Shown: piece after piece, positions 1 to 8,086 of the stretch
Position numbering within the stretch: position 1 is the stretch's first letter
Layout: the number at the start of each line of letters is the position of its first letter
DNA from: Pseudonocardia sp. C8
GTDB lineage: Bacteria; Actinomycetota; Actinomycetes; Mycobacteriales; Pseudonocardiaceae
DNA: 64,000 nucleotides
Assembly (NCBI RefSeq): GCF_014267175.1
Contig: NZ_JACMTR010000002.1
Span: 4,303,501 to 4,367,500 of the forward strand
Reading direction: 5' to 3'
Notes under the pieces: generated by a model
Databases searched by the model: none
Told to the model about the DNA's origin: nothing
Seen by the model: only the letters and a program-made list of their open reading frames with translations
Program-made: the position numbers and the translations under genes

Positions 1-288
1 CGGCGCCTTTCGATCGAGGGGCCACCGCTCGACGATCGAGCGCAGCGGGCTCGTGTCGATGTGGTGGAACTTGTACCGGCCTTGCTTCCGTGCGTGCACC
101 AGGCCGGCCTGTTCGAGCACGGCGAGATGCTGCGAGATGGCCTGGCGGGTGGAGGCCAGGCCGTGCTTCATGGCCAGGCGGCCGCAGATCTCGAACAGTG
201 TCTGGCCGTCCTTGTCGATCAACTCGTCGAGGATGGTGCGTCGTGTCGCGTCACCGATCGCCTTGAAGAGCTCGGGGGCTGCGTCCAC
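1..288 (-). CDS. ArsR-family winged-helix transcriptional regulator (C-terminus off the window)
   Basis: The reverse strand reads from a GTG at 288 as VDAAPELFKAIGDATRRTIL, followed by a winged-helix core that includes STRQAISQHLAVLEQAGLV and then ARKQGRYKFHHI, the wing. This is the ArsR/SmtB fold: a dimeric repressor that leaves its operator when its ligand binds. No CxC metal-site motif is visible in the part present, so it is more likely one of the non-metal ArsR proteins that control small-molecule or stress genes. At least 95 residues are present and the frame is still open at base 1, so the gene is cut by the window edge. Its promoter is unusually clear and probably autoregulated (see 294-323). 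The start is set by the lack of any upstream in-frame alternative after the -10 box. Confidence 0.85.
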   Translation of the reverse strand, partial: MDAAPELFKAIGDATRRTILDELIDKDGQTLFEICGRLAMKHGLASTRQAISQHLAVLEQAGLVHARKQGRYKFHHIDTSPLRSIVERWPLDRKAP

Positions 289-293
289 GACCC

Positions 294-323
294 TTTATAG
301 GCAAGTACCTACTTGCCTGTCAA
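294..323 (-). promoter_or_regulatory. Promoter and palindromic operator of the ArsR gene; probable leaderless start
   Basis: On the minus strand a consensus -35 TTGACA (323-318) and a -10 TATAAA (299-294) are separated by 18 nt. Those 18 nt (317-300) are a perfect palindrome, GGCAAGTAGGTACTTGCC, with 8-bp arms around a 2-nt centre. The GTG start codon at 288 lies 5 nt beyond the -10 box, which is where transcription should begin, so the mRNA is predicted to be leaderless. Repressor bound to the spacer would sit directly under RNA polymerase, the usual layout for ArsR autoregulation. Confidence 0.75.
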
Positions 324-515
324 GGCTCCGCCCGCAGGCGGCGCCGGATCGTCCGAAGGACCGTCCCGACGCGGCGCCGGACTCGCTGCCCCCGCCCGGG
401 GTTCGGCCCGGCCAGGTGCGCGACGACCGCCGTGGCCGCCGACCGGGCACCGCGGCCGGCGCGCGCTCACGCGATCCGCGCCCTACGGTGTCGACGGCGG
501 CACGCGGAGGTTGTG

Positions 516-1252
516 ATGATCGACCGGCGGGAACAACGAACGCAGCTACGAGCCGCCGTGTACGGCGGCGACGGCACGGAGCTCGTCGCGCTCCTCCAGG
601 CGAATCGCCTGCTCGACGACGGGCCGCTGCAGTTGATCGGGGATGGCCAGGTGGCCGCCCTGGCGAACCAGGTGGAGGGCGCGGCCGAGCTCGCCGCGAC
701 CTGTGCCGAACGGCTGCGGGGACGCGGCTGGCTCGGGGACGACGAGCTCGCCGAACAGCTCGAGTCGCGGCTCGGCACCCGCCCACACCGATGCTCCGCC
801 CGTTGCCCGTTGCCCGTCGACCTCGACGAGCTCGCGATGGTTCTCGAGGGTGATCCGCTGTCCGGGGGTGGGCGCATCGACCTGCAGAGTGGCGAGGTGT
901 GGCCGCAGGCCGCGATCGAGTACGCCGTCGAGGTCGGCGAGGAGCCGGCGGACGAGGAACCCGTCCGGACCGGTGGCTGTACGTCGACTGCGAGGGCTCC
1001 CGGCAGGGGTACCGAGACATGGAGGCCTTCATCGACAGCCGCACCGACCCGGAGCGGGCGGAGCGCCTGAGCATCGCGATTCAGGGTCGCGGTGCCTTCC
1101 GCCGGTTCAAGGACGTCCTGTCCCGGTCACCGGGCGAGGTCGAGGAGTGGCACTCCTTCTCGGACGAGCGACAACGTGGCCGGACCCGAGCCTGGCTCGC
1201 GGACGAAGGTTACTGCGTGGCGCCGAGGTCGCCAGGACGGCTGGCGACCTGA
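516..1252 (+). pseudogene. UPF0158-family protein gene with an internal frameshift
   Basis: From ATG 516 (GGAGG at 506-510) the frame encodes a helical N-terminal half and then GRIDLQSGEVWPQAAIEYAV, a typical UPF0158 segment, but it then degenerates. From about 960 the family sequence continues in another frame: PDRWLYVDCEGSRQGYRDME, then GRGAFRRFKDVL and ending FSDERQRGRTRAWLADEGY, stopping at 1252. Together the halves make one family-length protein of about 245 residues. Joining them needs one missing base, or two extra, between about 955 and 968. The function of UPF0158 is unknown. It is either a recent pseudogene or a sequencing error, since both halves are well conserved. Confidence 0.72.
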
Positions 1253-1386
1253 CGCCGGCTCGATCCGGAACGGCTGGTGCGGGAGCCGAGTCGGCTCCGC
1301 GGATCCGCCATGAGCACCGGACCCGCTCCGACCGCGGAGCGGCAATTCCGTTGCCGACCGCCGGCCCACCTGCTGTCCTCGCCCAC

Positions 1387-1710
1387 GTGCCCCGCATCCT
1401 CACCCTGCCCGCCGACGGCCCCGTGATCGCCGGGGAGTCCGACGCGACCGACCTGCTCGGCGACGCGTTCGCCCACGAGGCCGAGCTGGTCGCGATCCCG
1501 GTGGAGCGCCTCGACCCCGAGTTCTTCCGGCTGCGCAGCGGGCTGGCCGGCGCCGTGACGCAGAAGTTCGCGCAGTACGGCGTCCGGCTCGCGATCGTCG
1601 GGGACGTCTCGCGCTGGACCGCCGAACCCGGCCCGGTCGCGGACTGGGTGCGCGAGTCGAACGCGGGCCACCAGCTCCGGTTCGTCGCCGACGCCGCCGA
1701 CCTCGGCTGA
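1387..1710 (+). CDS. DUF4180 domain protein
   Basis: A 107-residue protein starting at GTG 1387 (VPRILTLPADGPVI). The sequence LRSGLAGAVTQKFAQYGVRL followed by AIVGDVSRW, with WVRESNAG near the end, matches the small DUF4180 family as I remember it, over nearly its full length. No catalytic motif or membrane segment is visible and the function is unknown. No good ribosome-binding site precedes the GTG, so the start is tentative; upstream in-frame sequence lacks family character. It converges with the universal stress protein gene, whose stop lies 6 nt away. Confidence 0.6.
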   Translation: MPRILTLPADGPVIAGESDATDLLGDAFAHEAELVAIPVERLDPEFFRLRSGLAGAVTQKFAQYGVRLAIVGDVSRWTAEPGPVADWVRESNAGHQLRFVADAADLG

Positions 1711-1716
1711 GCCGGG

Positions 1717-2580
1717 TCAGGCGAGCTTCTTCGCGTGCGGCCCGGCCAGCAGCACCGGGCAGTGCGCCCGCTGGATCAGCGAGAGCCCGGTCGAGCCGAG
1801 CAGCAGCCCGGTGAACCCGCCCCGGCCGCGGGTCGCGACGACCACGAGCCGGGCCGCCTTGCTGTGCTCGGCCAGGGCACGCCCCGGCTCGGACCGCTCG
1901 ATGACCCGCTCGACGGCGACGTCCGGGTAGCGGTCGGACCAGCCGGCCAGCCGCTCGGCGAGCGCCCGCTCCTCGGCCTCGAGCAACCGGTCGAACGCCC
2001 CGGCGGCGCGCAGCGCCGGGGACTTCCCGTCGTGCCAGGCGTGCAGCGCGACGAGTCCGGTGTGGTGCGCCGATGCGGCGGCGAAGGCGTGCGCGAGGGC
2101 CGTCTCGGACAACGGACCGTTGTCCACACCGACCACGACCGGTCCTTCCTGGACGGTCCCGCGGACAACGACGACCGGGCACTCGGCGTGCGAGGCGACG
2201 GTGAGCGTCACCGACCCGAGCGCGTAGCCGAGCGCTCCGTGCCCGGCGTGCCCGAGCGCCACCAGCAACGCCGTCCGCGACTCCTCGATCAGGGCGGCCG
2301 CGGGCGCCTCCCGGGCCGTCCGGGTCCGCACGGACACCCCCGGCGCGATCTCGGCGGCGGCGTCCCGGGCCGCGCCCAGGATCTCGTCGGCCTCCTCGCG
2401 CAACCGCTCCTCGACGTCGTCGAGCATGGGGGCAGCGGCCGAGTCGGCGTAGAGCCCCGCAACGTCGAACGCGTGCACCAGCAGCAGGTCGGCGTGCTGT
2501 TCGGCGGCCTCCCGCGCGGCCCAGCGGACCGCGTCGAGGGACGGCTGCGACCCGTCCACCCCGACAACGACGGCACTCAT
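1717..2580 (-). CDS. Universal stress protein with two tandem Usp domains
   Basis: A 287-residue cytoplasmic protein with two UspA domains. The first opens with MSAVVVGVDGSQPSLDAVRW and ends with LVALGHAGHGALGYALGS; the second opens with EGPVVVGVDNGPLSETALAH and ends with TRGRGGFTGLLLGSTG. Both carry the G-2x-G-9x-G(S/T) nucleotide-binding signature, so both halves probably bind ATP. Such double Usp proteins are common in actinobacteria, often induced by hypoxia or stress. ATG 2580 is chosen because GGAGGGAG lies about 9 nt upstream; a TTG three codons earlier is less likely. It is divergent from the monooxygenase gene. Confidence 0.88.
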   Translation of the reverse strand: MSAVVVGVDGSQPSLDAVRWAAREAAEQHADLLLVHAFDVAGLYADSAAAPMLDDVEERLREEADEILGAARDAAAEIAPGVSVRTRTAREAPAAALIEESRTALLVALGHAGHGALGYALGSVTLTVASHAECPVVVVRGTVQEGPVVVGVDNGPLSETALAHAFAAASAHHTGLVALHAWHDGKSPALRAAGAFDRLLEAEERALAERLAGWSDRYPDVAVERVIERSEPGRALAEHSKAARLVVVATRGRGGFTGLLLGSTGLSLIQRAHCPVLLAGPHAKKLA

Positions 2581-2765
2581 CGTGAGCAACTCCCTCCTGC
2601 GGCCGCTCCGGGCGTCTCCGGCCGCTCCTCCCCCAGCCTGCTCCAGTCACGCGTTGCGCGCAGCGCGTCGCCGCATGTGGGGTCCGTCCGGGCCGGACAC
2701 GGCACCCGCGGCCCGGGCGTCGATCGCTACGGTGATCCGGGGCACGAACGAGGAGGTGGTCCCCC

Positions 2766-4217
2766 GTGCATGCACCGAGCGTCCTCGTGGTCGGCGCCGG
2801 GTTCGGCGGCATCGCGGCCGCGATCGAGCTGCGCGCACACGGCATCCGCGGCGTGACGATCGTCGACGCGGGCCCGGACATCGGCGGGACCTGGCTGCAC
2901 AACACCTACCCGGGCGCGGCCTGCGACGTCCCGAGCCACCTGTACTCGTTCTCGTTCGCGCAGCGCACCGACTGGACCCGGCTGTGCTCGCCGCAGCCGG
3001 AGATCCTCGCCTACCTGCACGACGTCGCGAAGGAGTACGGCGTCGCCGACCTGGTCGAGACCGGCACCCGGGTCGTCGCCGCCGACCGGCCGCGCGCCGA
3101 CGGCCCGTGGACGGTGACCGCCGACGACGGCCGGACCTGGACCGCCGACGTCCTGATCCTCGCGACCGGGCAGCTCAACCGGCCGGTCGTGCCGGACATC
3201 CCGGGCGCGGACACGTTCGGCGGGCACACGTTCCACTCGGCCCGCTGGGATCACGAGCACGATCTGCGGGGCCGGCGCGTCGCCGTCGTCGGGACGGGGG
3301 CGAGCGCGGTCCAGTTCGTGCCCGAGATCGCCCCCGAGACCGGGCACCTGACCGTGTTCCAGCGGTCCGGCAACTGGTTCCTGCCGCGCCGCAACCGCCC
3401 GTTCCCGCGCTGGTGGCGGGCCGCGGTCCGGCACGTGCCGGGGCTGCAGCGCTGGCGCCGCCGGTTCATCACCGAGTACTGCGAGTCGATCACGCTCATG
3501 ATCCGGCACCCGTCGACCTGGGGCCGGGTCGGGCGGCTGTACTCGACTCTGTTCATGCGGATGCAGCTGCGCGACCCGGAGATCCGGCGCAAGGTGTGGC
3601 CGGACTACACGTTCGGGTGCAAGCGGATCCTGTTCAGCTCGCACTGGCTGCCGGCACTGCAGCGCGACGACGTCACGCTCGTGACCGAGCGGGTCACCGG
3701 GATCGTCCCGGAGGGCGTCCGCACCGCCGACGGCCGGACCCACGAGGTCGACACGATCATCTGGGGTACCGGGTTCGCGGCGACCGACTTCATGTTCCCG
3801 ATGGAGATCACCGGCCCGGGTGGACGGTCCCTCCAGGACACCTGGGCGGACGGTGCGCACGCGTACCTGGGGATGACCGTGCCCGGCTTCCCGTCGATGT
3901 TCGTCCTCTACGGACCGAACACGAACACCTCCGGCGGGTCGATCATCCGGTACCTGGAGCACCAGGTCCGCTACGTCCGGGAGGCGCTGCAGGAGGCGCA
4001 GCGGCGCGGGGCGCGCGGCGTGGAGGTGCGGGAGGACGTCGAGCGGGCCTACGACGCCGAGGTCCAGTCCCGCTTCCCCGGCACCGCCTGGACCCGCTGC
4101 GACTCATGGTACCGGGACGAGACCGGCCGGATCGTCACCAACTGGCCCGGCTACATGCGCGAGTACGACGACCGCACCCGCCGCGTCGAGCCCTCCGAGT
4201 ACGAATTTCACTCGTGA
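2766..4217 (+). CDS. Flavin-containing monooxygenase, Baeyer-Villiger type
   Basis: A 483-residue FAD- and NADPH-dependent monooxygenase. Motifs in order: FAD-binding GAGFGG (residues 10-15), GGTW (40-43), the Baeyer-Villiger fingerprint FxGxxxHxxxWD as FGGHTFHSARWD (151-162), and the NADPH Rossmann loop GTGASA (176-181). Enzymes of this class insert oxygen next to a ketone to give an ester or lactone; the substrate cannot be read from sequence. Start GTG 2766 has GGAGG 9 nt upstream. The acyl-CoA ligase gene follows on the same strand, suggesting a small catabolic unit that oxidises a ketone and activates the resulting acid. The stop codon lies inside the hairpin repeat at 4211-4256. Confidence 0.88.
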   Translation: MHAPSVLVVGAGFGGIAAAIELRAHGIRGVTIVDAGPDIGGTWLHNTYPGAACDVPSHLYSFSFAQRTDWTRLCSPQPEILAYLHDVAKEYGVADLVETGTRVVAADRPRADGPWTVTADDGRTWTADVLILATGQLNRPVVPDIPGADTFGGHTFHSARWDHEHDLRGRRVAVVGTGASAVQFVPEIAPETGHLTVFQRSGNWFLPRRNRPFPRWWRAAVRHVPGLQRWRRRFITEYCESITLMIRHPSTWGRVGRLYSTLFMRMQLRDPEIRRKVWPDYTFGCKRILFSSHWLPALQRDDVTLVTERVTGIVPEGVRTADGRTHEVDTIIWGTGFAATDFMFPMEITGPGGRSLQDTWADGAHAYLGMTVPGFPSMFVLYGPNTNTSGGSIIRYLEHQVRYVREALQEAQRRGARGVEVREDVERAYDAEVQSRFPGTAWTRCDSWYRDETGRIVTNWPGYMREYDDRTRRVEPSEYEFHS

Positions 4218-4256
4218 GTGGTTACGAGGGCTCTGACCCTGATAACCACTCACGAG
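4211..4256. terminator. Hairpin repeat, copy 1, containing the monooxygenase stop codon
   Basis: Arms 4211-4230 and 4237-4256 pair over 14 bp, then two mismatches, then 4 bp, around the loop CTCTGA. The left arm begins CTCGTGAGTGGTTA and its TGA is the stop codon of the monooxygenase. There is no T-tract, so termination by this hairpin is inferred from position. The same element occurs at 5757-5798 as a perfect stem. Confidence 0.7.
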
Positions 4257-4282
4257 CGCGGCAGCGCATCTAGGGTGGCAGG

Positions 4283-5761
4283 GTGGCCACCGCCCGCTTC
4301 CCGCACCCGCCCGTCGCACCGGGTTCGACGGCGCTGAGCGCCCGGCTCCGCGAGCTCGTCGCCGCCGCCCCGGACCGGCCGATCGCCTCCGACGGCGACA
4401 CCACCCTGACCCGGGCCGCGTTCGACGCCCGCACGAACCGGCTCGCCCGCGCCTTCGCCGACCGGGGCGTCACCCGCGGCGACCGGGTGTCGATCGCCCT
4501 GCCCAACACCGTGCACCACCTGGAGTGCTCGGTCGCGGCGTGGAAGCTGGGGGCGGTCCCGCAGCCGTTGTCGGCCCGGCTTCCGGACGCCGAACGCGCT
4601 GCGGTGCTGGAGGTCGCGCGGCCCGCGCTCGTCGTCGGGTCCGACGTGGACGCAACCGGGTACGACGACGACCCGCTGCCCGACGTCGTCGGACCGTCCT
4701 GGAAGGCGCCGACCTCCGGCGGCTCGACCGGCCGCCCGAAGCTGATCGTGGCCGGTCAGGCGGCCTGCGTCGAGCAGGTCCTGGAGCGGGTGGACGGCCT
4801 GCGGATCGAGCGCGACGGCGTGATGCTGTGCACCGCGCCGCTGTACCACAACGCGCCGTACATGTTCTCGCTCATGGCGCTGCTGCAGGGCCACCACGTC
4901 GTGCTGATGCAGCGGTTCGACGCGGCCCGCACCCTCCGGCTGATCGGTGAGCACCGCGTGACCTGGCTCTACGTCGTGCCGACGATGATGGGCCGGATGC
5001 TGCGGCTCCCCGCCGAGGACTGGGCGTCCGCCGAGCTGGGGAGCCTGCGCACCGTGCTGCACGTCGGCGCACCCTGCCCGCCGGAGGTCAAGCGGGGCTT
5101 CATGGACCGGGTCGGCCCGGAGACCGTGCTCGAGCTGTACTCCGGCACCGAGTCGCAGGCGGGGACGGCGATCGACGGCCGTGACTGGCTGGCCCGGCCC
5201 GGTTCCGTCGGGCAGGTCGTCCGTGGTGAGATGCGGATCTGCGACGACGACGGCCGCGAGCTCGGCCCGGGCGAGATCGGCGAGATCTGGATGCGCTCCA
5301 CCGGGCCGGCGACCTACCACTACCTCGGCGCGGTCCCCCGCGAGCGGGACGGCTGGGAGTCGCTCGGCGACATGGGGTACTTCGACGCCGACGGCTGGCT
5401 CCACCTGGCCGACCGCCGCTCGGACATGATCCTCGTCGGGGGCGCCAACGTGTACCCGGCCGAGATCGAGGCCGCGCTGGCGGCGCACCCGGAGGTGCGC
5501 GACGCCGTCGTCGTCGGGCTACCCGACGACGACTACGGCCGGATCGTGCACGCGATCGTCCAGCCGGTCGCGGGGTCCTCCGGGAACGGTCTGCCCGAGC
5601 GGCTGGACGCGCACTGCGCGGACCGGCTCAGCCCGTACAAGCGCCCGCGCAGCTACGAGATCGTCGACCACCCGCTGCGGGACGACGCCGGGAAGGTTCG
5701 CCGCTCGGCGCTGGCCGAGGCCCGCCGCCGCGCACCCGCCGAGTACGTCTACGACTCGTGA
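4283..5761 (+). CDS. AMP-dependent acyl-CoA synthetase/ligase
   Basis: A 492-residue ANL-superfamily adenylating enzyme that would activate a carboxylic acid as acyl-AMP and transfer it to CoA. Visible are the phosphate-binding loop TSGGSTGRPKL (residues 144-154), ELYSGTESQ (A5 region), LGDMGYFDADGWLHLADR with the ribose-binding Asp, the hinge RSDMILVGGANVYPAEIE and a C-terminal GKVRRS holding the expected catalytic Lys. It is on the short side for the family, like the bile-acid and steroid-side-chain type ligases, but the substrate is unknown. GTG 4283 follows an AGGGTGGCAGG stretch. It probably works with the upstream Baeyer-Villiger enzyme. Its stop codon lies in the second copy of the hairpin repeat. 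Confidence 0.85.
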   Translation: MATARFPHPPVAPGSTALSARLRELVAAAPDRPIASDGDTTLTRAAFDARTNRLARAFADRGVTRGDRVSIALPNTVHHLECSVAAWKLGAVPQPLSARLPDAERAAVLEVARPALVVGSDVDATGYDDDPLPDVVGPSWKAPTSGGSTGRPKLIVAGQAACVEQVLERVDGLRIERDGVMLCTAPLYHNAPYMFSLMALLQGHHVVLMQRFDAARTLRLIGEHRVTWLYVVPTMMGRMLRLPAEDWASAELGSLRTVLHVGAPCPPEVKRGFMDRVGPETVLELYSGTESQAGTAIDGRDWLARPGSVGQVVRGEMRICDDDGRELGPGEIGEIWMRSTGPATYHYLGAVPRERDGWESLGDMGYFDADGWLHLADRRSDMILVGGANVYPAEIEAALAAHPEVRDAVVVGLPDDDYGRIVHAIVQPVAGSSGNGLPERLDAHCADRLSPYKRPRSYEIVDHPLRDDAGKVRRSALAEARRRAPAEYVYDS

Positions 5762-5798
5762 GTGGTTATGAGGGTCCTGACCCTCATAACCACTCACG
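5757..5798. terminator. Hairpin repeat, copy 2: bidirectional, holding the stop codons of both convergent genes
   Basis: Arms 5757-5774 (CGTGAGTGGTTATGAGGG) and 5781-5798 form a perfect 18-bp stem around the loop TCCTGA. TGA in the left arm ends the ligase gene at 5761. TGA in the right arm, read on the minus strand at 5796-5794, ends the zinc-ribbon gene. It is placed to act as a bidirectional terminator between convergent genes. Confidence 0.75.
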
Positions 5799-5952
5799 GG
5801 CGCGCCAGCGCCGCCTCCCAGGTCCACTCCTCGGCCATCGGGTCCGCGCAGTCCGGGCACGGCACCGCCACGCCCGTGGTCTCCGTCGCCGGCAGTTCCG
5901 CCTCCGCGCCGCAACCGGCGCATCGGCACCAGGTCACCTCGGTTGCGTACAT
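5794..5952 (-). CDS. Small zinc-ribbon protein
   Basis: A 52-residue protein starting at ATG 5952 (MYATEVTWCRCAGC). It has two cysteine pairs, CRCAGC near residue 10 and CPDC near residue 33, spaced as in zinc-ribbon proteins, followed by an acidic, Trp-containing tail. No function is known. No convincing ribosome-binding site precedes the ATG; an upstream TTG (5988) or GTG would add up to 12 residues. The gene ends inside the hairpin at 5757-5798, which supports its being a real gene with a boundary there. Confidence 0.5.
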   Translation of the reverse strand: MYATEVTWCRCAGCGAEAELPATETTGVAVPCPDCADPMAEEWTWEAALARP

Positions 5953-5995
5953 GTGTTCGATGGTGAACCACACGCGTGTAGTTCGCAAGCCGGTG

Positions 5996-6787
5996 CTACA
6001 CGTCGTCGAGCAGGTCGGCCACCGAGTCCACCACCCGGGACGGCCGGAACGGGAACCGGTCGATCTCGGACTCCTGGGTGATCCCGGACAGCACCAGCAC
6101 GGTGCGCATCCCGGCCTCCAGCCCGGCGAGGATGTCGGTGTCCATCCGGTCGCCGACCATCACCGTGGACTCCGAGTGCGCGCCGAGCCGGTTCAGCGCG
6201 GCCCGCATCATCAGCGGGTTCGGCTTGCCGATGAAGTACGGCTCCACCCTGGTCGCCTTGGAGATCATCGCCGCGACCGACCCGGTGGCCGGGAGGATGC
6301 CCTCCGGGGACGGCCCGGTCGCGTCCGGGTTGGTGGCGACGAACCGCGCGCCCCGCTCGACGAGCCGCATCGCGGTCGCGATCGAGGAGAAGCTGTAGAT
6401 ACGGGTCTCACCGAGCACGACGTAGTCGGGGTTGCGGTCGGTGATGACGTAGCCGATGTCGTGCAGCGCGGTCGTCAGCCCGGCCTCGCCGATCACGTAG
6501 GCGCTGCCCTGCGGGCGCTGGTCGTTCAGGAACGCCGCGGTCGCCAGCGCGGAGGTCCAGATCGCCTCCTCGGGGACGTCCAGGCCGGTGGCCTGCAGCC
6601 GGTACCGGAGGTCCCGCGGGGTGTGGATGCTGTTGTTGGTCAGGACGAGGAACGGGACGTCCTTCTCCCGCAGCCGTGCCAGGAGTGTGTCCGCACCCGG
6701 GATGATGCTGCCCTCGCGGACGAGGACACCGTCCATGTCGGTCATCCAGCACTCGATCGGCTTGTGCTCCACCACGCCACCGAACAC
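5996..6787 (-). CDS. HAD-IIA family sugar phosphatase (NagD-like)
   Basis: A 263-residue haloacid-dehalogenase-type phosphatase of subfamily IIA. Motif I is DMDGVLV near residue 17 with the nucleophilic Asp, motif II is LTNNS, the motif III lysine is in GKPNPLMM, and motif IV is GDRMDTDI, with the IIA cap between motifs II and III. These enzymes dephosphorylate small phosphorylated metabolites such as nucleotides or sugar phosphates; the substrate here is not clear. The protein resembles a well-conserved actinobacterial group along its full length. GTG 6787 is the longest start; a GTG five codons later is possible because neither has a strong ribosome-binding site. Confidence 0.88.
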   Translation of the reverse strand: MFGGVVEHKPIECWMTDMDGVLVREGSIIPGADTLLARLREKDVPFLVLTNNSIHTPRDLRYRLQATGLDVPEEAIWTSALATAAFLNDQRPQGSAYVIGEAGLTTALHDIGYVITDRNPDYVVLGETRIYSFSSIATAMRLVERGARFVATNPDATGPSPEGILPATGSVAAMISKATRVEPYFIGKPNPLMMRAALNRLGAHSESTVMVGDRMDTDILAGLEAGMRTVLVLSGITQESEIDRFPFRPSRVVDSVADLLDDV

Positions 6788-6800
6788 TAGTTGTGCCCAC

Positions 6801-7619
6801 TCACCCGCGGTGTTCCGGCTGGCATGTGGGGCACCAGAACAGGTTGCGCGCCGCGTGTGCGGCGTGCCGGACCTCGGTGCCGCAGACCAGGCAGGGCAGG
6901 CCGGCGCGGCGGTAGACGTACACCTCCCCGCCGTGCCGGTCCTTGCGGCCGGGCTCGCCGCGGCGGCGCGGGTCGTGCTCGGGCCGGACGGTGTCGATCC
7001 GGCCGGTCCGCACCCCGTCGCGCATGAGGGCCACGAGGTCCGGCCACATCGCGTCCCAGGTCTCCCGGTCCAGGGACCGGCCGGGCAGCAGCGGGTCCAG
7101 GCCGTGCCGGAACAGCAGCTCGGCCCGGTAGACGTTCCCGACGCCCGCCACCACGGACTGGTCCATCAGCAGCGTCGCGAGCGGGCTGCGTGAGCGGGCG
7201 ATCCGGTCCCGGACGCGGTCCGGGTCGGCGTCGCGGCGCAGCGGGTCCGGGCCGAGCCGGGCCCGCAGCGCCCGCGCCTCCGCCGAGGTGATCAGCTCGC
7301 ACGCCGTCGGGCCGCGCAGGTCGGCGTAGTGCGTCTCGCCGACCAGCCGCATCCGCAGCTGCCCGACCGGCTCCGGCACCGGGAGCTCCCCCTCGGCGAA
7401 CGTGCCGTACAGGCCGAGGTGGACGTGCACGACCCGGTCCCGCCCGTACCGGTGGAACAGGTGCTTGCCGTGGGCCTCGGCTCCGGTGAGCACCTGGCCG
7501 TCGAGCAGCCCGGCGGAGGTGGCGAACCGGCCCTGCGGGCTGGACACCGAGACCGGCCGGCCGGCGAACAGCTTGCGGTGCATCCGCGCCAGGCGGTGCA
7601 GCGTGTGGCCCTCCGGCAT
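6801..7619 (-). CDS. nei2: Fpg/Nei-family DNA glycosylase, Nei2-like
   Basis: A 272-residue base-excision-repair glycosylase/AP lyase that removes oxidised bases. The N-terminus MPEGHTLHRLAR supplies the catalytic Pro2 and Glu3; QGRFATSAG and GKHLFHRY follow; the helix-two-turn-helix region is LATLLMDQSVVAGVGNVYRA; the C-terminal zinc finger is CLVCG ... CPTC. The sequence closely resembles mycobacterial Nei2 (Rv2464c) as I recall it. Its ATG overlaps the rpiB stop codon (TGATG), so the two are translationally coupled, which is also the mycobacterial gene order. Confidence 0.92.
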   Translation of the reverse strand: MPEGHTLHRLARMHRKLFAGRPVSVSSPQGRFATSAGLLDGQVLTGAEAHGKHLFHRYGRDRVVHVHLGLYGTFAEGELPVPEPVGQLRMRLVGETHYADLRGPTACELITSAEARALRARLGPDPLRRDADPDRVRDRIARSRSPLATLLMDQSVVAGVGNVYRAELLFRHGLDPLLPGRSLDRETWDAMWPDLVALMRDGVRTGRIDTVRPEHDPRRRGEPGRKDRHGGEVYVYRRAGLPCLVCGTEVRHAAHAARNLFWCPTCQPEHRG

Positions 7620-8086
7620 CAGCCGGGGAGGTGGTACTCGCCGGTCCGCTCGTAGTCGAGCATCTGGTCGATCCGCCGCTGGTGACGCTCGTCGCCGGAG
7701 AACGGGGTGGCGAGGAAGGCGTCGACGATCGCGGTGACCTCCTCGAACGAGTGCTGGCGGGCACCGACGCCGATGACCTGGGCGTCGTTGTGCTCGCGGG
7801 CCAGCGTCGCGGTGGCCTCGTTCCACGCCAGCGCGGCGCGGATGCCCTGCACCTTGTTCGCGGCGATCTGCTCGCCGTTCCCGGATCCGCCGAGCACGAT
7901 GCCGAGGCTGCCGGGATCCCCGACGACCCGGCGGGCGGTCTCGATGCACCAGGCGGGGTAGTCGTCGAGGGCGTCGTAGGTCGGAGCCCCGACGTCGACC
8001 GCATCGACGCCCTTCCCGGTCAGGTACTCGACGAGCTTGCCCTTGACCTCGAAACCGGCGTGGTCACTGCCCAGGTAGACGCGCAC
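7619..8086 (-). CDS. rpiB: Ribose-5-phosphate isomerase B
   Basis: A 155-residue RpiB/LacA-type isomerase interconverting ribose 5-phosphate and ribulose 5-phosphate in the non-oxidative pentose phosphate pathway. Features are VRVYLGSDHAGFEVK at the N-terminus (phosphate-binding Asp/His), GIVLGGSGNGEQIAANKV with Glu in place of the enterobacterial catalytic Cys, as in mycobacterial RpiB, and REHNDAQVIGVGAR. GTG 8086 is preceded by GGGAGGATCC. Its start is only 18 nt from that of the divergent DUF429 gene. It overlaps nei2 downstream. Confidence 0.93.
   Translation of the reverse strand: MRVYLGSDHAGFEVKGKLVEYLTGKGVDAVDVGAPTYDALDDYPAWCIETARRVVGDPGSLGIVLGGSGNGEQIAANKVQGIRAALAWNEATATLAREHNDAQVIGVGARQHSFEEVTAIVDAFLATPFSGDERHQRRIDQMLDYERTGEYHLPG

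Noticed and set aside
53..300. Plus-strand ORFs at the left edge
   Set aside because: The reverse strand encodes a convincing ArsR helix-turn-helix with a matched promoter.
1309..1387. An earlier start for the DUF4180 gene at ATG 1310
   Set aside because: That ATG is in a different frame from the family sequence.
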